From ZC4RG30 sp049841155 (lineage in GTDB: Bacteria > Pseudomonadota > Gammaproteobacteria > Steroidobacterales > Steroidobacteraceae): DNA of 64,000 bases. Positions 63,054 through 64,000 of this stretch are shown here, in pieces (the first letter of the stretch is position 1; every line of letters begins with the position of its first letter). The position numbers were made by a program, and so were the translations under genes. The stretch is taken from the NCBI GenBank assembly GCA_049841155.1, contig JASGHI010000003.1, positions 868,001 to 932,000 of the forward strand, given 5' to 3'. The notes beneath the pieces were generated by a model, which saw only the letters and a list, made by a program, of their open reading frames with translations, did no database searches and was not told the origin of the DNA.

Positions 63054-64000
63054 TCAGCGCTCCGGCTTCGGCGCGAGATACAGGTCGCGCGAAGGATGCA
63101 GATCGTTGGCATTGTCCTGCCAGCCCTGCACATAGGAGCGCAGCAGATGCCGGCTCTTGTAGAAATAGATCGGCAGGAACGGCGCCTCGCGGTCGAGAAG
63201 ACTCTCGGCCTCGCGGTAGAGCCGATGGCGCTCGGCCTCGCCGGTCTGCCGCATGGCCTCGGCCATCAGGCGCTCGTACTGCGGATCATCGAAGCGCATG
63301 TAGTTCTGCGGATTGGAGTTCAGTGCCAGCGCAAGGTAGGTGGTCGGCTCGGGATAATCGCCGATCCAGGCATTCCAGAAAAACGGCAGCTTGCCGATGC
63401 GCCGGTTCTGCTGGTGGACACGGAACTCCTCGGTGATCACCCGCACCTCGGCCCCGAGGTTCATCCTCCACATGGCCGTCAATGCCTCGAACACGCGCCG
63501 CATCTCGGGGCTGCCGAGGGGCACCGAAAGCTCCACCTCCAGCGGCTTCGCCCGCGAATAGCCGGCCTCGGCGTACAGGCGGCGGGCGAGTTCATGGCGC
63601 GCGTCCGTGTCCAGATCCGCCCACTCGGGCCGCGGCGGAACGTAGCCGGGCAGCGGCGGCACGATGCCGTAGGCCGGCTCATACAGCCCCTTGAGCAGCT
63701 GGTCGGTCAGCAGCGGCCGGTCCAGCGCCAGCACCATCGCGCGGCGCAGTCTCGCATCGTCGAAGGGCGGACGCCGCACATTCATGCCCAGCATCACGGT
63801 GCCGTTGTAGGGCGCCGTGCGCACCTGGTCACCGAGGCTGGCGCGCAGCCAGTCCAGATCCTCCACCTGGAAGCGCTCGGTTTCATCGAGGTCGCCGGCG
63901 AGGAAGCGCGCCGTGGACGCGGCACTGTCGGTCAGCGGAAACCACGTGAGCGCGGCAAGCCGCACCGCTGCGGCATCCCAGTAACGCGGATTGCGGATCA
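63054..64000 (-). CDS. oligopeptide-type ABC transporter substrate-binding protein (OppA-like), 5' end outside the window
   Basis: The frame is open to the right edge, so the signal peptide and N-terminal lobe are missing. The visible part starts IRNPRYWDAAAVRLAALTW, the usual mid-protein segment of SBP_bac_5 binding proteins, followed by GMNVRRPPFDDARLRRAMVLALDR and, near the end, LDREAPFLPIYFYKSRHLL. C-terminal KPER is complete. It is the first gene of the five-gene importer operon and would capture peptides or similar ligands in the periplasm. No ligand motif was recognised. Confidence 0.9.
   Translation of the reverse strand, partial: IRNPRYWDAAAVRLAALTWFPLTDSAASTARFLAGDLDETERFQVEDLDWLRASLGDQVRTAPYNGTVMLGMNVRRPPFDDARLRRAMVLALDRPLLTDQLLKGLYEPAYGIVPPLPGYVPPRPEWADLDTDARHELARRLYAEAGYSRAKPLEVELSVPLGSPEMRRVFEALTAMWRMNLGAEVRVITEEFRVHQQNRRIGKLPFFWNAWIGDYPEPTTYLALALNSNPQNYMRFDDPQYERLMAEAMRQTGEAERHRLYREAESLLDREAPFLPIYFYKSRHLLRSYVQGWQDNANDLHPSRDLYLAPKPER

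Overview
The window is about 64 kb of chromosomal DNA from a GC-rich Gram-negative bacterium, most likely a gammaproteobacterium. Supporting signs are mltD, lpxH and ppiD, the rnhA/dnaQ/methyltransferase neighbourhood, the tRNA block followed by tig-clpP-clpX-lon, lipid A modification genes and Fur-type operators. The exact order cannot be read from this sequence; a Nevskiales, Steroidobacterales or Xanthomonadales relative is a guess. No rRNA, CRISPR array, prophage or insertion sequence was seen.

Layout. Positions 1-10,667 (minus strand) are the end of a surface-polysaccharide locus: a Gfo/Idh oxidoreductase running off the left edge, a TviB/WbpO-type nucleotide-sugar dehydrogenase, Wzz, a very long SLBB export protein, Wzi, a VapBC toxin-antitoxin pair wedged in front of wzi, pgi and a DegT-family sugar aminotransferase. 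The leftmost 2.7 kb is visibly poorer in GC than the rest. Positions 10.7-18.5 kb hold housekeeping genes (dnaQ, rnhA, a methyltransferase, mltD, fabI, a dicarboxylate symporter, ppiD). Positions 18.6-25.2 kb carry exported proteins of uncertain role: an NTF2-like protein, a lectin-like protein, a Fur-controlled operon (DUF6607-like protein, S41 peptidase lipoprotein, small lipoprotein) and a divergent metzincin protease.

Positions 25.2-34.0 kb hold an MFS transporter and a metal-type RND efflux operon with its own two-component system. Positions 34.0-40.1 kb form an envelope-lipid module: an ECF sigma factor, a FecR-type anti-sigma factor, a DUF3108 protein and the phosphoethanolamine transferase EptA in one operon, facing PAP2-DgkA-PAP2. 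EptA releases diacylglycerol, which DgkA can recycle. This is the most interesting arrangement in the window. Positions 40.2-45.0 kb are an iron-uptake unit: a Fur box, a PepSY/flavodoxin/reductase gene broken by a one-base frameshift, and a TonB-dependent receptor. Positions 45.1-50.0 kb hold a tRNA-Val/tRNA-Asp operon divergent from a marR-emrA-emrB-outer-membrane-factor operon with a clear operator.

Positions 50.0-56.5 kb are the protein quality-control block (lon with its own heat-shock promoter, clpX, clpP, tig) preceded by five tRNA genes (Pro, Arg, His, Lys, Leu). Positions 56.6-59.7 kb carry folD, cysS and lpxH, and the right end is an oligopeptide-type ABC transporter operon whose binding-protein gene is cut by the window edge. 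All family assignments come from recognising motifs and remembered homologues; no database search was run.
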